64,000 bases of DNA, from contig NZ_KQ948924.1 of the NCBI RefSeq assembly GCF_001514235.1, positions 186,001 through 250,000 on the forward strand. Reading direction: 5' to 3'. The position numbers and the translations under genes are program-made. Positions 1 to 8,916 of this stretch are shown here, piece after piece (positions within the stretch are counted from its first letter, which is position 1; each line of letters opens with the position of its first letter). This DNA is from Streptomyces caeruleatus (GTDB lineage: Bacteria > Actinomycetota > Actinomycetes > Streptomycetales > Streptomycetaceae). The notes beneath the pieces are model-generated. The model searched no databases. It was given only the letters and a program-made list of their open reading frames with translations, and had not been told where the DNA came from.

Positions 1-1392
1 CGGCACCAGGCGGGCCACCGTCCGGCACAGGCCGGCGCCCTCGCTCGCGGCCACGACCTCGCTCACGTCCTTGTACGCCTCGGGCATCTCCTCCGACAGG
101 CCGCGCAGCGAACGCGGACGGACCGCGATGCCCGCCGACTCCAGCCGGGCCCGCACTTCCCGGCCGCCCACGGCACGGGCGGCCCGGTGACGGCTGAGGA
201 CGCGGCCCGCGCCGTGGCAGGTGGAGTGGAAGGCGTCCCCGTCCGCCACGCCGACCAGGACGTACGACGCGGTGCCCATCGTGCCCGGGATCAGCACCGG
301 CTGGCCGACGTCGCGCAGATCGCCGGGCAGGTCCGGATGGCCGGGCGGGAAGGCGCGGGTCGCGCCCTTGCGGTGGACGCAGAGTGTGCGGCGTGCTCCG
401 GCGACCGGGTGGGGCTCGATCTTGGCGAGGTTGTGGGAGACGTCGTACACCAGGGACAGCCGGGCTCCCGTGGCACGCCGGAAGACGATGCGGGCCGCGT
501 CGGACAGCAGCTGGCGGTTGGCCCGGCCGTAGTTGGCGGCGGCCGCCATCGCGCCGAGGTACCGCTGCCCCTCGGGTGAGTCGACCGGGGTGCAGGCCAG
601 CTGGCGGTCGGGGACCTTGATGCCGTAGCGGGCCATCGCGCGGTCCATCAGCCGGACGTGGTCGGTGCAGATCTGGTGGCCGAGGCCGCGGGAGCCACAG
701 TGGATCATCACGCACACCTGGCCGACGGCGATCCCGAACGCGGCCGCGGCCTGCTCGTCGTACACCTCGTCGACGCGCTGCACCTCCAGGAAGTGGTTGG
801 CCGAGCCGAGGCTCCCGACCTGTGCGAGCCCGCGCTCCCGGGCCCGCGCGCTCACCTGGTCCACGTCGGCGTCGGCGACCGCCCCGCCGTCCTCGCAGCG
901 CGTCAGGTCGCGCTCCTCGCCATGCCCCTCCCCCACCGCGTACCGGGAGCCGCCCAGCAGGATCCGCTCCAGCTGCCCGGGGCCGGTCAGATGCCACACC
1001 CCTCCGGGGCCGGCGCCCCGCGGGATCGCCCGGTCCAGGCCGTCCATCACGACGGGCAGCGCCGACGCCAGCCCGTCCCGGTCGATGTCGGCGGTGAGCA
1101 GGCGGACACCGCAGGAGATGTCGAAGCCGACACCGCCGGGCGAGACGACCCCGCCGTCGGCCACATCGGTCGCGGCGACGCCGCCGATGGGGAAGCCGTA
1201 GCCCCAGTGGATGTCGGGCATGGCGTACGAGGCACCGACGATGCCCGGCAGCGTGGCCACGTTGACCACCTGCTCCAGCGATTTCTCGGCGTCCCTCAAC
1301 AGCGTCCGCGACGCGAACACCACGCCCGGCACCCGCATGGGACCGTGCGGGTCGATACGGAAGCGGTGGGAAGCTTCCTGGACCAGTTCCAT
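1..1392 (-). CDS. rtcB: RNA-splicing ligase RtcB, 3' end cut by window edge
   Basis: GTP- and metal-dependent RNA ligase that joins 2',3'-cyclic phosphate (or 3'-phosphate) and 5'-hydroxyl RNA ends in tRNA and RNA repair. The visible 464 codons run off the left edge. Read on the minus strand, residues 58-71 give [14 protein letters not shown] and residues 80-97 contain the metal-binding segment [12 protein letters not shown] (Asp91, Cys94). [10 protein letters not shown] lies near residue 230, and CHGAGR near residue 390 carries the His that becomes guanylylated. The start at 1392 follows GGGAGG at a 5-nt spacing. Streptomyces RtcB proteins are somewhat longer than the E. coli enzyme, so only a short C-terminal piece should be missing. 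No RtcA or RtcR partner is visible. Identification is firm. Confidence 0.95.
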   Translation of the reverse strand, partial: MELVQEASHRFRIDPHGPMRVPGVVFASRTLLRDAEKSLEQVVNVATLPGIVGASYAMPDIHWGYGFPIGGVAATDVADGGVVSPGGVGFDISCGVRLLTADIDRDGLASALPVVMDGLDRAIPRGAGPGGVWHLTGPGQLERILLGGSRYAVGEGHGEERDLTRCEDGGAVADADVDQVSARARERGLAQVGSLGSANHFLEVQRVDEVYDEQAAAAFGIAVGQVCVMIHCGSRGLGHQICTDHVRLMDRAMARYGIKVPDRQLACTPVDSPEGQRYLGAMAAAANYGRANRQLLSDAARIVFRRATGARLSLVYDVSHNLAKIEPHPVAGARRTLCVHRKGATRAFPPGHPDLPGDLRDVGQPVLIPGTMGTASYVLVGVADGDAFHSTCHGAGRVLSRHRAARAVGGREVRARLESAGIAVRPRSLRGLSEEMPEAYKDVSEVVAASEGAGLCRTVARLVP

Positions 1393-1509
1393 GACGGCCT
1401 CCCGCACCTAGGCGAGCACGCTCGGACACCCGGCGTCGCAGGTGCGGGGTACCCGCGCGGGACACGACGTACCGGGTCGGGGGTTTGTGGGCGACCGCGG
1501 GTCAGTGGG

Positions 1510-1594
1510 GGCTGGTCGCGCAGTTCCCCGCGCCCCCTGGAGGCGCGTCCGGTGCACGTACCTCTTAGGGGCGCGGGGAACTGCGCGACCAGCC
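1510..1594. repeat. Inverted pair of a dispersed 28-bp GC-rich repeat
   Basis: Two copies of the unit AGGGGCGCGGGGAACTGCGCGACCAGCC face each other: minus orientation at about 1510-1537 and plus at 1567-1594, separated by about 29 nt. Together they can fold into a long hairpin in the 252-bp gap between rtcB and the capA-like gene. Further single copies lie at 13088-13115 and 57463-57490. All copies are intergenic. Streptomyces genomes are known to carry many such elements; a function is not established. Here it could act as a bidirectional terminator. Confidence 0.85.
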
Positions 1595-1644
1595 ACGAAC
1601 CACCCCCAGCCGCCCCGGCCCCCGAGCACCCGTACGGTGGAGGC

Positions 1645-2769
1645 ATGAACGGCGGCACGGTCACGCTGTTCGTCTGCGGTGATGTGATGCTCGGACGCGG
1701 CGTCGACCAGATCCTGGCCCGGCCCGGGGAGCCGGAGCTGCGCGAGGGGTACGTCACGGACGCCCGGTCGTACGTGAGCATGGCGGAGGCGGTAAGCGGC
1801 CCGATCCCGGCGCCCGTCGACCCGTCCTGGCCGTGGGGCGAGGCGTTGCCGTTGCTGGAGTCGGCCGGCCCGGACGAGCGGATCGTCAATCTGGAGACGT
1901 CCATCACGCGCAGCGACGCGTTCGAGCCCGGCAAGGCGGTCCACTACCGCATGCATCCGGCCAATCTGCCCGCCCTCGGGGTGGCCCGGCCCGATGTCTG
2001 CGTTCTGGCCAACAACCATGTGCGGGACTTCGGCGTGGCAGGCCTGGCGGAGACGCTCGACGTGCTGCACGGAGCGGGTCTGCGGACGGCGGGCGCGGGG
2101 CGCGACGCCGAGGAGGCGTACGCTCCCGTGGCGCTGCCGCTCCCGCACGGCGGCCGCGTGCTCGTGTTCGCCCTCGGGGCCGGTACCAGCGGCGTCCCCG
2201 CGGGCTGGGCGGCGACGGCGGATCTGCCCGGTGTCGCCTACCTGCCCGAGCTGACGCCCGCCACGGCCGCAGCCGTGGTCCGGCGCATACGGCAGGTGAA
2301 GCGGTCCGGCGACCTCGTGGTCGTGTCCGTGCACTGGGGCTCGAACTGGGGCTACCTCGTCCCCCGTGACCAGCGCCGCTTCGCGCACGCCCTGGTGGAC
2401 GGCGGCGCCGACGTGGTCCACGGCCACTCCTCGCACCACCCCCGCCCCGTCGAGATCCACCGGGACCGGCTGATCCTGCACGGCTGCGGCGACTTCATCG
2501 ACGACTACGAGGGCATCCCCGGCTACGAGCGCTACCGGGACGACCTCCGCGTCGCCTACTTCGTGACGCTGGCGGCGGACACGGGCGAACTCACCGAGCT
2601 GCGCATGGTGCCCCTGATCGCCCGCCGTATGCGCCTGGAGCCCGCCCCGCCCGAGGACCGGACCTGGCTGCGCACGACGCTCGACCGTGTCAGCCACGGC
2701 GCCCACCTCATCCTGGACCCGGACGGCACGCTCGCGCTGCGGAAGTCCGCCGCCCGCGCCGCCCCGTGA
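1645..2769 (+). CDS. CapA-like poly-gamma-glutamate biosynthesis family protein (metallophosphatase fold)
   Basis: A 374-residue CapA/PGA_cap family protein with a calcineurin-like metallophosphatase fold. Motifs in order: VCGDVMLGRGVD at residues 9-20, NLETSIT near 77, ANNHVRDFG near 120, VSVHWGSNWG near 230 and GHSSHHPRPVE near 260. These are the usual metal ligands of the family. There is no signal peptide or transmembrane helix, unlike Bacillus CapA, so it is probably cytoplasmic. No capB or capC homologues are nearby, so polyglutamate synthesis is not implied. Related stand-alone proteins are common in Streptomyces with unknown substrates. The ATG at 1645 follows GGTGGAGGC; longer in-frame starts upstream would run through the repeat element and are unlikely. 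Confidence 0.85.
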   Translation: MNGGTVTLFVCGDVMLGRGVDQILARPGEPELREGYVTDARSYVSMAEAVSGPIPAPVDPSWPWGEALPLLESAGPDERIVNLETSITRSDAFEPGKAVHYRMHPANLPALGVARPDVCVLANNHVRDFGVAGLAETLDVLHGAGLRTAGAGRDAEEAYAPVALPLPHGGRVLVFALGAGTSGVPAGWAATADLPGVAYLPELTPATAAAVVRRIRQVKRSGDLVVVSVHWGSNWGYLVPRDQRRFAHALVDGGADVVHGHSSHHPRPVEIHRDRLILHGCGDFIDDYEGIPGYERYRDDLRVAYFVTLAADTGELTELRMVPLIARRMRLEPAPPEDRTWLRTTLDRVSHGAHLILDPDGTLALRKSAARAAP

Positions 2770-2777
2770 ACCAGTCC

Positions 2778-3431
2778 TCAGCGCACCCCTTCCTCACCCC
2801 GCAGCGCCTCCAGGACATCGGCATCCGTCAGCTGGCCGAAGTCCTCGTACCACTCCCCCACCGCGCTGAACAGCCTCGGCACGTGCAGACAGACGAACTC
2901 GTCGACCAGGCGCCGCAGTTCCCCGGCCGCCTCCGGTGCGCACACCGGTACGGCCAGGACCAGACGCTCGGGCCCCTGGTCGCGTACGGCCCGCAGGGCG
3001 ACACGTGCGGTCGAGCCGGTGGCGACGCCGTCGTCGACGACCACGGCCGTACGGTCGCGCAGTCGCGGAGCCGGCCGGCCCTGCCGATAGCGCTCCTCGC
3101 GCCGCCGCAGCTCCTTGCGCTCCCGCTCCACCACCGGCGCCAGGTCGGCCTCGGTCAGCCCCAGTCGGTACAGCGTCTGCTCGTCGAACAGCGGCGGGCC
3201 GTCGCCCGCGAGCGCCCCCACCCCGAACTCCTCGTGGAACGGCGCCCCGATCTTGCGTACGACGAGCACGTCCAGCGGGGCCTCCAACGTCCGCGCGATC
3301 TCCCGGGCGACGGCGACACCGCCCCGGGGCAGCGCGAGGACCACGGGATGCGGAAGGGTGCCCTTCTCCTGCCGGACGCGCAGCTGTTGCGCCAGCTCCC
3401 GCCCGGCCTGCCTGCGGTCACGGAACTGCAT
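2778..3431 (-). CDS. Phosphoribosyltransferase family protein, copy 1
   Basis: A 217-residue type-I PRTase-fold protein. The PRPP loop AVVVDDGVATGSTAR lies at residues 129-143 and matches the hydrophobic-DD-xxx-TGxT signature. LALPRGGVAVA at 32-42 is the usual loop-I region. The base acceptor cannot be read from sequence; actinobacterial relatives are stress or dormancy-associated proteins of unknown substrate. The start at 3431 follows AGGGGAG. Its stop lies just 8 nt past the stop of the convergent capA-like gene. A same-length paralogue is encoded at 7640-8293, and the two share the C-terminal VGEWYED block. A longer in-frame start up to 3602 exists but lacks PRTase-like sequence. Confidence 0.85.
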   Translation of the reverse strand: MQFRDRRQAGRELAQQLRVRQEKGTLPHPVVLALPRGGVAVAREIARTLEAPLDVLVVRKIGAPFHEEFGVGALAGDGPPLFDEQTLYRLGLTEADLAPVVERERKELRRREERYRQGRPAPRLRDRTAVVVDDGVATGSTARVALRAVRDQGPERLVLAVPVCAPEAAGELRRLVDEFVCLHVPRLFSAVGEWYEDFGQLTDADVLEALRGEEGVR

Positions 3432-3560
3432 GGGTCTCCCCTTCCGTCCGTCGCCGCGTACCCCACCCACCGGTACCGGACACCCCACAGGGCCCGTACG
3501 GACCCCGACGCCCCAGGGGTCTGGACCGCTCGGACGAGACTGGCTTAGGGTTCCGGACGG

Positions 3561-3587
3561 CAGGCACGGCAAGCGCTTTCTAGCCTG
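3561..3587. promoter_or_regulatory. Candidate LacI-family operator upstream of the GH115 gene
   Basis: The 8-bp palindrome AAGCGCTT (3571-3578) is extended to GCAAGCGCTTTC, close to the LacI/GalR-type GAAAGCGCTTTC operator that controls many Streptomyces polysaccharide genes. The outer arms CAGGC (3561-3565) and GCCTG (3583-3587) are nearly symmetric about the same centre. It lies about 75 nt before the GTG start of the GH115 enzyme. No LacI gene is in the window, so the repressor would be encoded elsewhere. Confidence 0.5.
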
Positions 3588-3662
3588 CACATGCCAACGC
3601 ACGCACGCTCACGTCGTTCCCTCGCACCACGCCCTCAGTCATGCGCGGAAAGGAAGCGTCAC

Positions 3663-6650
3663 GTGCCGCATCACGACACCCCCCACCCCCTCCCCCTCCC
3701 GTCCCGCCCCTGGACCCGGAAGTCCTTCCTGCGCGGGATGGCCGCCGTCGGAGCCGCCCCGCTGCTCCCCGGCGTCCTCCCCCCGGCCGCCCGGGCCGCG
3801 TCGGACCGGCCCGACTTCCCGCTGGTCCGGGGCGGCGCCGCCGTCGAGCTCTACGTCGACGCGGCCGACGACCCCGCCGTGATCCGAGCGGCCGGCGACC
3901 TCCAGGCGGACGTCGAACGGGTCAGCGGGGTCCGGCCGGCGCTGCGGCACACGCTGCCGGATACGGCAGCGGCGGGTCTCGTGCTCGTGGGCACGCTGGG
4001 CGCCAGTCCGGTCGTCGACCGGCTCGTCGCCCAGGGGCGGCTGGACGTCTCGCGGGTGAAGGGGCGCTGGGAGGCTTCCGTGACCCAGGTCGTCGAGCGG
4101 CCGCTGCCCGGCGTCCAGCGGGCCCTGGTGATCGCGGGCAGCGACCGGCGCGGCACGGTCTACAGCGTCTACGACACCTCGGAGCGCATCGGGGTCTCCC
4201 CCTGGTACTGGTGGGCCGACGTCCCCGTGCCCCGGCGGGAGACCGTGACGGTGCCCGCGGGGCCGCTCAAACGGTACGAGCCGTCGGTGCGCTACCGGGG
4301 CGTCTTCATCAACGACGAGCAGAACCTGACCACTTGGTCGCACCGCACCCAGGAGCCGGACAAGAACATCGGCCCCGAGACGTACAAGCGCGTCTTCGAG
4401 CTGCTGCTCCGTCTCAAGGCCAACTACCTGTGGCCGGCGATGCATCCGTACTCCGACTTCTTCAACAAGCACCGCGAGAACCCCGAACTCGCCGACCGCT
4501 ACGGCATCGTCGTCGGCTCCAGCCACCCCGAGGCCCTGCTGCGCAACGGCGTCCACGAGTGGGAGCCGTGGGCCGAGGAGCACCGGGGCGCGGACGGCAC
4601 CCTGCCGGTGTACGACTACACGGTGAACCCGGCCGTCATCTCCGACTACTGGAGAGCCCGGGCGAAACAGAACGCGTCGTACGAGAGCAGCTGGACGATC
4701 GGGATGCGCGGGCTGCACGACAGCGCGCTGGAGACGAAGTACGCCACGACGATCCCGGAGAAGGTCGCGGTGATGAACGACATCATCGCCGACCAGCGCC
4801 GCATCCTCGCCGAGGAGGTCGGGGCGGCGGCCGAGCCGCAGATCTTCATCCCGTACAAGGAGGTCCTGGAGCTGTACAACGCGGGCGTCCAGGTCCCCGA
4901 CGACATCACGCTGATCTGGCCGGACGACAACCACGGCAACATGCGCCAGCTTCCGGACGACGCCGAGCGGGCCCGGGCCGGCGGCAACGGCATCTACTAC
5001 CACCTGTCCTACTGGGGCCGCCCGAAAAGCTATCTGTGGCTGGAAACCACCCAACTGGCCAAGGTCTGGCAGGAGTTGCGGCGGGTGTACGAGCACGGCG
5101 TCGACCGGATGTGGATCTTCAACGTCGGTGACGTCAAGTCGATCGAGACCGGTCTGTCGTTCAGCATGGACATGGCCTGGGACGTGGACCGGTGGGGCGC
5201 CGAGGACGTGGGCGACTTCCTGGCCGAGTGGTCGGGGCGGCAGTTCGGCCGGCGGTACGGCCGGGAGATCGCCGCGATCCGCACCGAGTACTACCGGCTC
5301 GCGGCGGAGCGGCGCCCGGAGTTCATCGACCCCGGCGTGTTCTCCGTGATCCACCACGGCGACGAGGCGGGCCGCCGCATGGCCGCGTACGAGCGGCTGC
5401 TCGCGCGGGTCCGGGCGGTGGGGGCCAAGGTGCCCGAGCAGTACCGGGACGCCTTCTTCGAGCTGGTCGAATACCCGGTGCACGGGGCGTACTTGATGAA
5501 CCTGAAGCACTACTGGGCGGACCGCAACGCGCTCGCGGTGAGGCAGGGACGCGGGGCCGGGACGAACCGCTTCGCCGACCTGGCCGAGGCGGCCCACACC
5601 GAGGAGACGGCGCTCACCAAGCGGTACAACACCCAGGTGGCGGGCGGGAAGTGGGACGGGATCGTCAACCCCTACCCCTCCCAGATCCCGAAGGCGCCGG
5701 GCCGCCCCGCCGTCACACGGGTCGCCCGGCAGGAGACCTCGGGTCTGGGCGTGGCGGCCGAGGGCAACGAGACCGGGGCCAGCCGCCCGCTTTCCTTCTC
5801 CTCCTACACCCGCGACCGACGCTTCCTCGACGTCTTCAACACCGGTTTCCTGCCGCTGGACTGGTCGGCCGAGGCGAGCCACCCGTGGGTGCTGCTGAGC
5901 TCGGCGGGCGGCTCTCTCACCGAGCAGACGCGGGTGTGGGTGGACATCGACTGGGCGCGGGTCCCCGAGGGGACGTACGACGACGCCACGGTGGCCGTCA
6001 GTGGGGCCGGGCAGCGGATCGAGGTGCCGTTGCGGGTGGTCAACGACGGTGAGCGGGCGCGTCGGCGGGCGCGTGGTTTCGTGGCGGCCCACGGGTACGT
6101 CTCGATCGACGCCGTGCACACCGAGCGCCGGGTGGCGCGCGGCGGGGCCTCCTGGCGTGAGGTGCGCGGGCTGGGCCGGCGTACGGGCGCTCTGGAGGCG
6201 GTGCCGACGACGGCGGCCCCGGTGACCGCCGACTTCGCCACGAGGGCGCCGGAGTTGCGGTACCGGGTGCGCTTCGACGGCGCCGGCACCTTCCCGGTCA
6301 CCGTCTTCCGGCTGCCATCCCTCGACGAGCGCGGCCACCGTCGGCTGGCCGTCGCGCTCGACGAACAGCCCGCCACCGTCCTCACGGGCCAGTCCGTCGC
6401 CACCGGCAACCGGGGCGACGCCTGGGCGCGCAACGTGGAGGACGGCGTCGAGAAGCTGACGGCCAGGGTGACGGTGGACGAGCCCGGTGAGCATGTCCTG
6501 CGGATCTTCATGGTCGACCCGGGCATCGCCGTGGACCAGCTCGTCATCGACACCGGCGGGCTGCCGGCCGCCTATCTGGCGCCGCCGGAGAGCTACCACG
6601 CGGAGTTCAACCCGGACCCGGACCGGGCGGCGGGTCTGCGGTCGTACTGA
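3663..6650 (+). CDS. Secreted glycoside hydrolase family 115 (alpha-glucuronidase type)
   Basis: A 995-residue GH115 enzyme; characterised members remove (4-O-methyl-)glucuronic acid side chains from xylan. A twin-arginine-type signal (TRKSFLRGMAAVGAAPLLPG, about residues 18-37) ends in an Ala-rich cleavage region near residue 45, so export is expected. The catalytic barrel includes FINDEQNLTTW, LKANYLWPAMHPYSDFF and WPDDNHGNMR blocks typical of the family. The last 250 residues or so form the beta-rich GH115 C-terminal domain. The GTG at 3663 is chosen because it places the signal peptide at the N terminus and follows GGAAG; the longer frame from 3591 only adds Arg-rich noise. A LacI-type operator candidate lies upstream. 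Single-gene unit. Confidence 0.9.
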   Translation: MPHHDTPHPLPLPSRPWTRKSFLRGMAAVGAAPLLPGVLPPAARAASDRPDFPLVRGGAAVELYVDAADDPAVIRAAGDLQADVERVSGVRPALRHTLPDTAAAGLVLVGTLGASPVVDRLVAQGRLDVSRVKGRWEASVTQVVERPLPGVQRALVIAGSDRRGTVYSVYDTSERIGVSPWYWWADVPVPRRETVTVPAGPLKRYEPSVRYRGVFINDEQNLTTWSHRTQEPDKNIGPETYKRVFELLLRLKANYLWPAMHPYSDFFNKHRENPELADRYGIVVGSSHPEALLRNGVHEWEPWAEEHRGADGTLPVYDYTVNPAVISDYWRARAKQNASYESSWTIGMRGLHDSALETKYATTIPEKVAVMNDIIADQRRILAEEVGAAAEPQIFIPYKEVLELYNAGVQVPDDITLIWPDDNHGNMRQLPDDAERARAGGNGIYYHLSYWGRPKSYLWLETTQLAKVWQELRRVYEHGVDRMWIFNVGDVKSIETGLSFSMDMAWDVDRWGAEDVGDFLAEWSGRQFGRRYGREIAAIRTEYYRLAAERRPEFIDPGVFSVIHHGDEAGRRMAAYERLLARVRAVGAKVPEQYRDAFFELVEYPVHGAYLMNLKHYWADRNALAVRQGRGAGTNRFADLAEAAHTEETALTKRYNTQVAGGKWDGIVNPYPSQIPKAPGRPAVTRVARQETSGLGVAAEGNETGASRPLSFSSYTRDRRFLDVFNTGFLPLDWSAEASHPWVLLSSAGGSLTEQTRVWVDIDWARVPEGTYDDATVAVSGAGQRIEVPLRVVNDGERARRRARGFVAAHGYVSIDAVHTERRVARGGASWREVRGLGRRTGALEAVPTTAAPVTADFATRAPELRYRVRFDGAGTFPVTVFRLPSLDERGHRRLAVALDEQPATVLTGQSVATGNRGDAWARNVEDGVEKLTARVTVDEPGEHVLRIFMVDPGIAVDQLVIDTGGLPAAYLAPPESYHAEFNPDPDRAAGLRSY

Positions 6651-6709
6651 ACGGCTCTACCGGTGTCCCCCGCGGGGTGGTGGTGCCGTCCGGTTCGAGC
6701 CGTGCGCGT

Positions 6710-6949
6710 TCACTCGTTCGGCGTATCGGGCGGTTCCGGGGCGTTCCAGTCGTAGGGTCCGCCGCCGCGCCACTCGATCAGTTCGGGGTCGTCGACGGCC
6801 CGGTCCTTGCCGGGCAGGCCCGCGCGGTGCACCAGGTCCATCACGTCGAACAGGTTGTATGCGGTGCCGGTCGGCTCGCCGCGGATCGTCACCTGACGCC
6901 CGCCGTCCGACGCCGGAGGCAGCACCACCACGGGGGGACGCGTGCTCAT
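6710..6949 (-). CDS. Hypothetical small protein, 79 aa
   Basis: No recognised domain. The protein has a Pro-rich N terminus (PPVVVLPPASDGGRQ), a middle segment ending FDVMDLVHRAGL that could form a helix, and an acidic, Pro-rich tail. Length and composition look like a small soluble actinobacterial hypothetical protein. The ATG at 6949 is preferred because it is preceded by GGTGGT; an in-frame start at 6994 would add 15 mostly basic residues. It stands alone between the GH115 gene and the PEBP gene. Codon third positions are G/C-rich, which supports it being real. Confidence 0.6.
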   Translation of the reverse strand: MSTRPPVVVLPPASDGGRQVTIRGEPTGTAYNLFDVMDLVHRAGLPGKDRAVDDPELIEWRGGGPYDWNAPEPPDTPNE

Positions 6950-7039
6950 GACACCACCATGCGCTCTGCGCGGCCGGAACGCAGCCCGGCGCACCGGGCG
7001 AACGGGCCCGGACCGGCGTTCAGCGTGGGTAACCGGCGC

Positions 7040-7492
7040 TCAGCGCTGGTAGAGGCCGACGAGGGTTCCGCTGGCCAGCTGCTGCCCGTCGAGCACCCGG
7101 TGGGCTTCGACGGCCGTGGGCGCCTCCGGGATGGAGACGGGGCCGGGGAGGGCGTACAGGCGGAAGAAGTACCGGTGCGCGTCGTCGCCGACCGGGGGCA
7201 GCGGTCCGCCCCACCCGGATTCCCCGAAGCCGTTGGTGTGCGGGTGACTGCCCGGGGTCGTCCGGCCGGCGGGCAGCCCCTCCGCATGCGGGTCGATGCC
7301 GGTGACCAGCCAGTGGACGAACGTCCCCGACGGCGCGTCCGGGTCCTCGCACAACAGGGCCAGCTCCACCGTCTCGTCGGGCACTTTGGACCAGGTCAGG
7401 GGCGGTGAGAGGTTCTCGCCCTCCCAGGCGTGCCGACGCGGGATCATCTCGTGGTCGTGGAACGCGGAGCTCTTGAGTTCGATGTCGGTCAT
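7040..7492 (-). CDS. YbhB/YbcL family PEBP-like protein
   Basis: A 150-residue phosphatidylethanolamine-binding-protein (Raf kinase inhibitor-like) family member. The signature DPDAPSGTFVHW lies at residues 50-61 and the second ligand-pocket block RYFFRLYAL near residue 108. Bacterial members bind anionic ligands in a small pocket, and their physiological role is poorly known. There is no signal peptide. The ATG at 7492 begins the conserved IELKSSAF strand; the longer frame upstream is not PEBP-like. It is divergent from the phosphoribosyltransferase at 7640, with 147 nt between the two starts. Confidence 0.92.
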   Translation of the reverse strand: MTDIELKSSAFHDHEMIPRRHAWEGENLSPPLTWSKVPDETVELALLCEDPDAPSGTFVHWLVTGIDPHAEGLPAGRTTPGSHPHTNGFGESGWGGPLPPVGDDAHRYFFRLYALPGPVSIPEAPTAVEAHRVLDGQQLASGTLVGLYQR

Positions 7493-7639
7493 GCGCGCCG
7501 CAGTACCCACCCGGACGCGGGCCACACGCGACGCCGGACCGGCCTGCGGGAACCCTTCGCCGTCGCTGCCGTGCCCCGTTTCGTCGTCCGCCCGCCGGGA
7601 ACTCGGCGCCTGCGCCGATCTTCGAGGGAGGAGCGCGCC

Positions 7640-8293
7640 GTGGCATTCCGTGACCGTACTCACGCCGGGCAGGAGCTCGCCCTGCGGCTGGTCGAGTGGG
7701 CCGACTCCGGTGACCTGGTCAATGTGCTCGTGCTGGCCCTGCCGCCCGGTGGGGTGCCCGTCGCCGCCGAGGTGGCCCGTGCACTGCGCGCTCCGCTGGA
7801 CGTGCTGGTCGCGAGCGAGATCTCCACGCCGATCCGACCGGAGACGACGATCGGGGCGATCGTCGCCGACGATCCGCCGCTGTACGACCGGCAGAGCCTG
7901 ACCATGATGCATCTGTCCGAGGACCGGCTCGGCGACGTGGTCGCCCGCGAACGGGGCGAGCTGCACCGCCGCGAGTGTGCCTACCGCGGCCACCGCCCGC
8001 TCCCCTCCATCACCGCCCGCACGGTCGTCCTGGTCGACGACGGTCTGACCACCGGCCTCACCGCCACGGCGGCGCTCCGCTTCCTGCACCGCCACGGCCC
8101 GGCCCGTCTGATCCTCGCCGTGCCCGTCGGCAGCCCCCGGACCACGACAGCGCTCCGCCCCGAGTGCGACGACCTCGTCTGCCTCGAACAGCCGCAGTCC
8201 CTCCACACGGTCGGCGAGTGGTACGAGGACTACGGCCCGGTCCCCGAGTCCCGGGCCGCCGAGACGCTCCAGGCGTTCCACGCCACGGCCTGA
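7640..8293 (+). CDS. Phosphoribosyltransferase family protein, copy 2
   Basis: A 217-residue paralogue of the protein at 2778-3431, aligned end to end without obvious gaps. The PRPP loop reads VVLVDDGLTTGLTA at residues 129-142; the TGxT position is Leu rather than the Ser of copy 1. LALPPGGVPVA replaces the usual LALPRGGVAVA, so the Arg of loop I is lost as well. These changes hint at altered PRPP handling or a regulatory role. The GTG at 7640 follows GGGAGGAG at 6 nt. The GNAT gene follows after 21 nt, so they may be co-transcribed. Confidence 0.85.
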   Translation: MAFRDRTHAGQELALRLVEWADSGDLVNVLVLALPPGGVPVAAEVARALRAPLDVLVASEISTPIRPETTIGAIVADDPPLYDRQSLTMMHLSEDRLGDVVARERGELHRRECAYRGHRPLPSITARTVVLVDDGLTTGLTATAALRFLHRHGPARLILAVPVGSPRTTTALRPECDDLVCLEQPQSLHTVGEWYEDYGPVPESRAAETLQAFHATA

Positions 8294-8314
8294 TCCCCGT
8301 GCCAGGGTGGTGCC

Positions 8315-8887
8315 ATGGTCATAGAGGTTCGCCCGGCTTCGGTCTTCGAGGACGTCCGTGCGGTGGTCGGCCCGAAGTCGCCCACCGCCAACGTGTGTTG
8401 GTGTCTGAGCTATCGGGTCCCGTCGAAGGTCAACAAGGAGCTCCAGGGGCCGGCCCGCGGTGCGTACGTGGCCGAGCTGTGCCGTGCCGATCCCCCTCCG
8501 GGGGTGATCGCCTACGACGGTGACGAACCGGTCGGCTGGGCCGCCGTGGCGCCGCGTGCGGCCACGTCCTTCGCGCGCAACCGCAAGATCCCGCACGTCG
8601 ACGACCTGCCGGTGTGGTCGCTGTGGTGCGTCCGCGTCCGCCCGGGCCACCGCAAGCAGGGCATCACGCACGCCCTCATCGCCGGCGCGGTGGACTTCGC
8701 CCGCGACCGGGGCGCCCCGGCTGTCGAGGCGTACCCCCTGGACAACGGGGACGCCCGGGTCGACCTGACGATGGCCTACGCCGGGATCCGGAAGAACTTC
8801 GAACGGGCGGGCTTCGTCCACGCCGCCGACACGACCTCCGTGCTGGCCGGCCACCCCCGGATCCTGATGCGGCTCGACCTGCGCTGA
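8315..8887 (+). CDS. GNAT family N-acetyltransferase
   Basis: A 190-residue single-domain GNAT. The acetyl-CoA-binding motif A is visible as VRVRPGHRKQGITHALIAGA around residues 109-128, followed by a C-terminal strand and FERAGFVHA. The N-terminal WCLSYRVPSK region occurs in an actinobacterial GNAT subgroup whose acceptors are unknown. The start ATG lies 21 nt after the phosphoribosyltransferase stop and follows CAGGGTGG. Convergent with the SDR gene downstream. Confidence 0.88.
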   Translation: MVIEVRPASVFEDVRAVVGPKSPTANVCWCLSYRVPSKVNKELQGPARGAYVAELCRADPPPGVIAYDGDEPVGWAAVAPRAATSFARNRKIPHVDDLPVWSLWCVRVRPGHRKQGITHALIAGAVDFARDRGAPAVEAYPLDNGDARVDLTMAYAGIRKNFERAGFVHAADTTSVLAGHPRILMRLDLR

Positions 8888-8916
8888 CGGACCGGACGGA
8901 GGATCCGCCCGCCGGG

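Noticed and set aside
1645..2769. Poly-gamma-glutamate capsule biosynthesis locus
   Set aside because: Only the CapA-like fold is present; CapB, CapC and a membrane anchor are missing.
3639..6599. 986-codon open frame antisense to the GH115 gene
   Set aside because: It is a GC-skew shadow: the plus-strand product has a signal peptide and GH115 blocks, while the antisense product is low-complexity Arg/Gly/Val with no family features.
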